From NCBI RefSeq assembly GCF_001039355.2, contig NW_019775624.1, positions 797,648-861,647 on the forward strand: 64,000 nt of DNA, written 5' to 3'. The notes beneath the pieces were generated by a model. It saw only the letters and a list, made by a program, of their open reading frames with translations, was not told where the DNA came from and did not search any database. Made by a program: the position numbers and the translations under genes. This document shows positions 63,242 through 64,000 of the stretch, in pieces. This stretch comes from Lingula anatina (lineage: Eukaryota; Brachiopoda; Lingulata; Lingulida; Lingulidae). How positions within the stretch are numbered: the stretch's first letter is position 1; each line of letters opens with the position of its first letter.

Positions 63242-63817
63242 TTAGATCGGGTCCGATCTTAAACTTGCTGGGCTAATAGCTGGCATAAGAAGTCTTTGCT
63301 TAGATCCAACGTTAGTGTTGGCCTTCATATGGACTGGATAAGAAAAATTGAATGAATGTTCAAGGGTATCATTGTAGGCCTGTCTATGACTTCCTGTCTG
63401 GGAAAATTTGCATAATGCGTATGCTGTAACGAGGAGAACGACACCAAAAAGCAACGCAGGGGGTCCAAGAATCTTAAGAGCAGTTCGAGCATCTTTATTC
63501 TGGCCAGGCGAAACAGAATAGTAATCATAGCCCTTCCAGGTTGCCACTGTGCCTGCAACAATAAAACAACAAGCAGGAATGATGACTGTTCTACCAAGTT
63601 TTCTGTATCTGTCTTGCTTTGCTAATTCCTCTTTTATTCGCCTGCGTCTGATCCGACTTTCGGCGATCATTTCTTCGCGGACCTTTTGCGTTTCGTAAAA
63701 TTGTTGCATATTTTTCCGTCTTGCAAGAAACTTTCTCTCGTTTTCGTCTTCTTCATTTTCATCATCTGGTAGTTTATTCAGAGAGTTACTGGAAACGTTC
63801 TTTGTTTCGGTTGCCAT
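63242..63817 (-). CDS. Unknown two-transmembrane protein (191 aa)
   Basis: Single-exon frame from MATETKNVSSNSLNKL to a stop at 63242. An acidic patch (DDENEEDENE) is followed by a basic helix (EEMIAESRIRRRRIKEEL), then hydrophobic segments at about residues 77-96 and 114-137 ending LLVTAYALCKFSQTGSH, then a polar tail. The TM spacing and the TAY...K...TG.H end of TM2 match the 148-aa neighbour at 59294. No known family is recognised. Predicted small membrane protein with both ends on the same side. The 3' end of the frame is clear; an upstream non-coding exon is possible. Confidence 0.6.
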   Translation of the reverse strand: MATETKNVSSNSLNKLPDDENEEDENERKFLARRKNMQQFYETQKVREEMIAESRIRRRRIKEELAKQDRYRKLGRTVIIPACCFIVAGTVATWKGYDYYSVSPGQNKDARTALKILGPPALLFGVVLLVTAYALCKFSQTGSHRQAYNDTLEHSFNFSYPVHMKANTNVGSKQRLLMPAISPASLRSDPI

Positions 63818-64000
63818 CTGTATTAACTAGGTTTTCCCATCGATATTTACTAACATGGTAGAAACTTCAGTGAGGGCATTTCTCTTTGGAACAATGTTTA
63901 TATAAAGTATACTGTACAATGTACAGTCAATGGAGATGAATACGCAAACTTTCAGGATGATTAAGAAATTTTTTAAGTAATTTCTGTTAAAATGTCCCTG

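Overview
The window is animal nuclear DNA. It is AT-rich, with GT-AG introns, multi-exon genes, microsatellites, MITEs and a LINE scrap. No prokaryotic, plasmid or viral features were seen. Gene content (papain-family cathepsin L cluster, PRPF3, a CD20-like four-TM PPxY protein) and very high apparent heterozygosity suggest a marine invertebrate, perhaps a lophotrochozoan or a basal deuterostome. The species cannot be fixed from sequence alone.

Layout. 1-30 kb is a cathepsin L cluster. One gene lies on + (631-4263, seen again at 6731-10150). Three tandem genes lie on - (10906-16983, 19741-23574, 26329-29358), and the first of them has its 3' half repeated at 5012-6304. All four encode complete prepro-cathepsin L-like enzymes of about 326-332 aa, with TATA boxes and a 5' UTR exon. 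Each start codon abuts a 3' splice site. 30.9-37.2 kb carries a five-exon, 557-aa four-transmembrane protein with a PPxY tail (ENTREP/FAM189-like or TMEM255-like). Its exons 3-5 recur at 42088-44506. Convergent with it, on -, is PRPF3 (47275-56749, 18 coding exons, 651 aa). Its last three exons recur at 39581-40476, and its exons 4-10 occur twice in a row. 59-64 kb holds two short paralogous two-TM genes of unknown function on -.

The most important structural point is that single N characters (6407, 14743, 15378, 33216, 40509, 53056) and one 175-N gap (45515-45689) sit exactly at the edges of direct repeats of 0.2-7.7 kb. This is the pattern expected when overlapping, divergent contigs (haplotypes) are scaffolded end to end without merging. 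Most 'duplicated' genes here are therefore probably allelic copies. The true count is probably four cathepsin genes, one four-TM gene and one PRPF3 gene. By contrast, the three - strand cathepsin genes are genuine paralogues: they diverge much more and carry lineage-specific MITE insertions with empty sites in the sister copy.

No previously undescribed multi-gene system was found. The best leads are the unrecognised two-TM gene pair, a cathepsin with Trp after the catalytic Asn, intron-structure change within the cathepsin cluster, decoy exon-start duplications, a LINE insertion next to a splice donor in one haplotype, and a perfect fold-back next to a PRPF3 exon.
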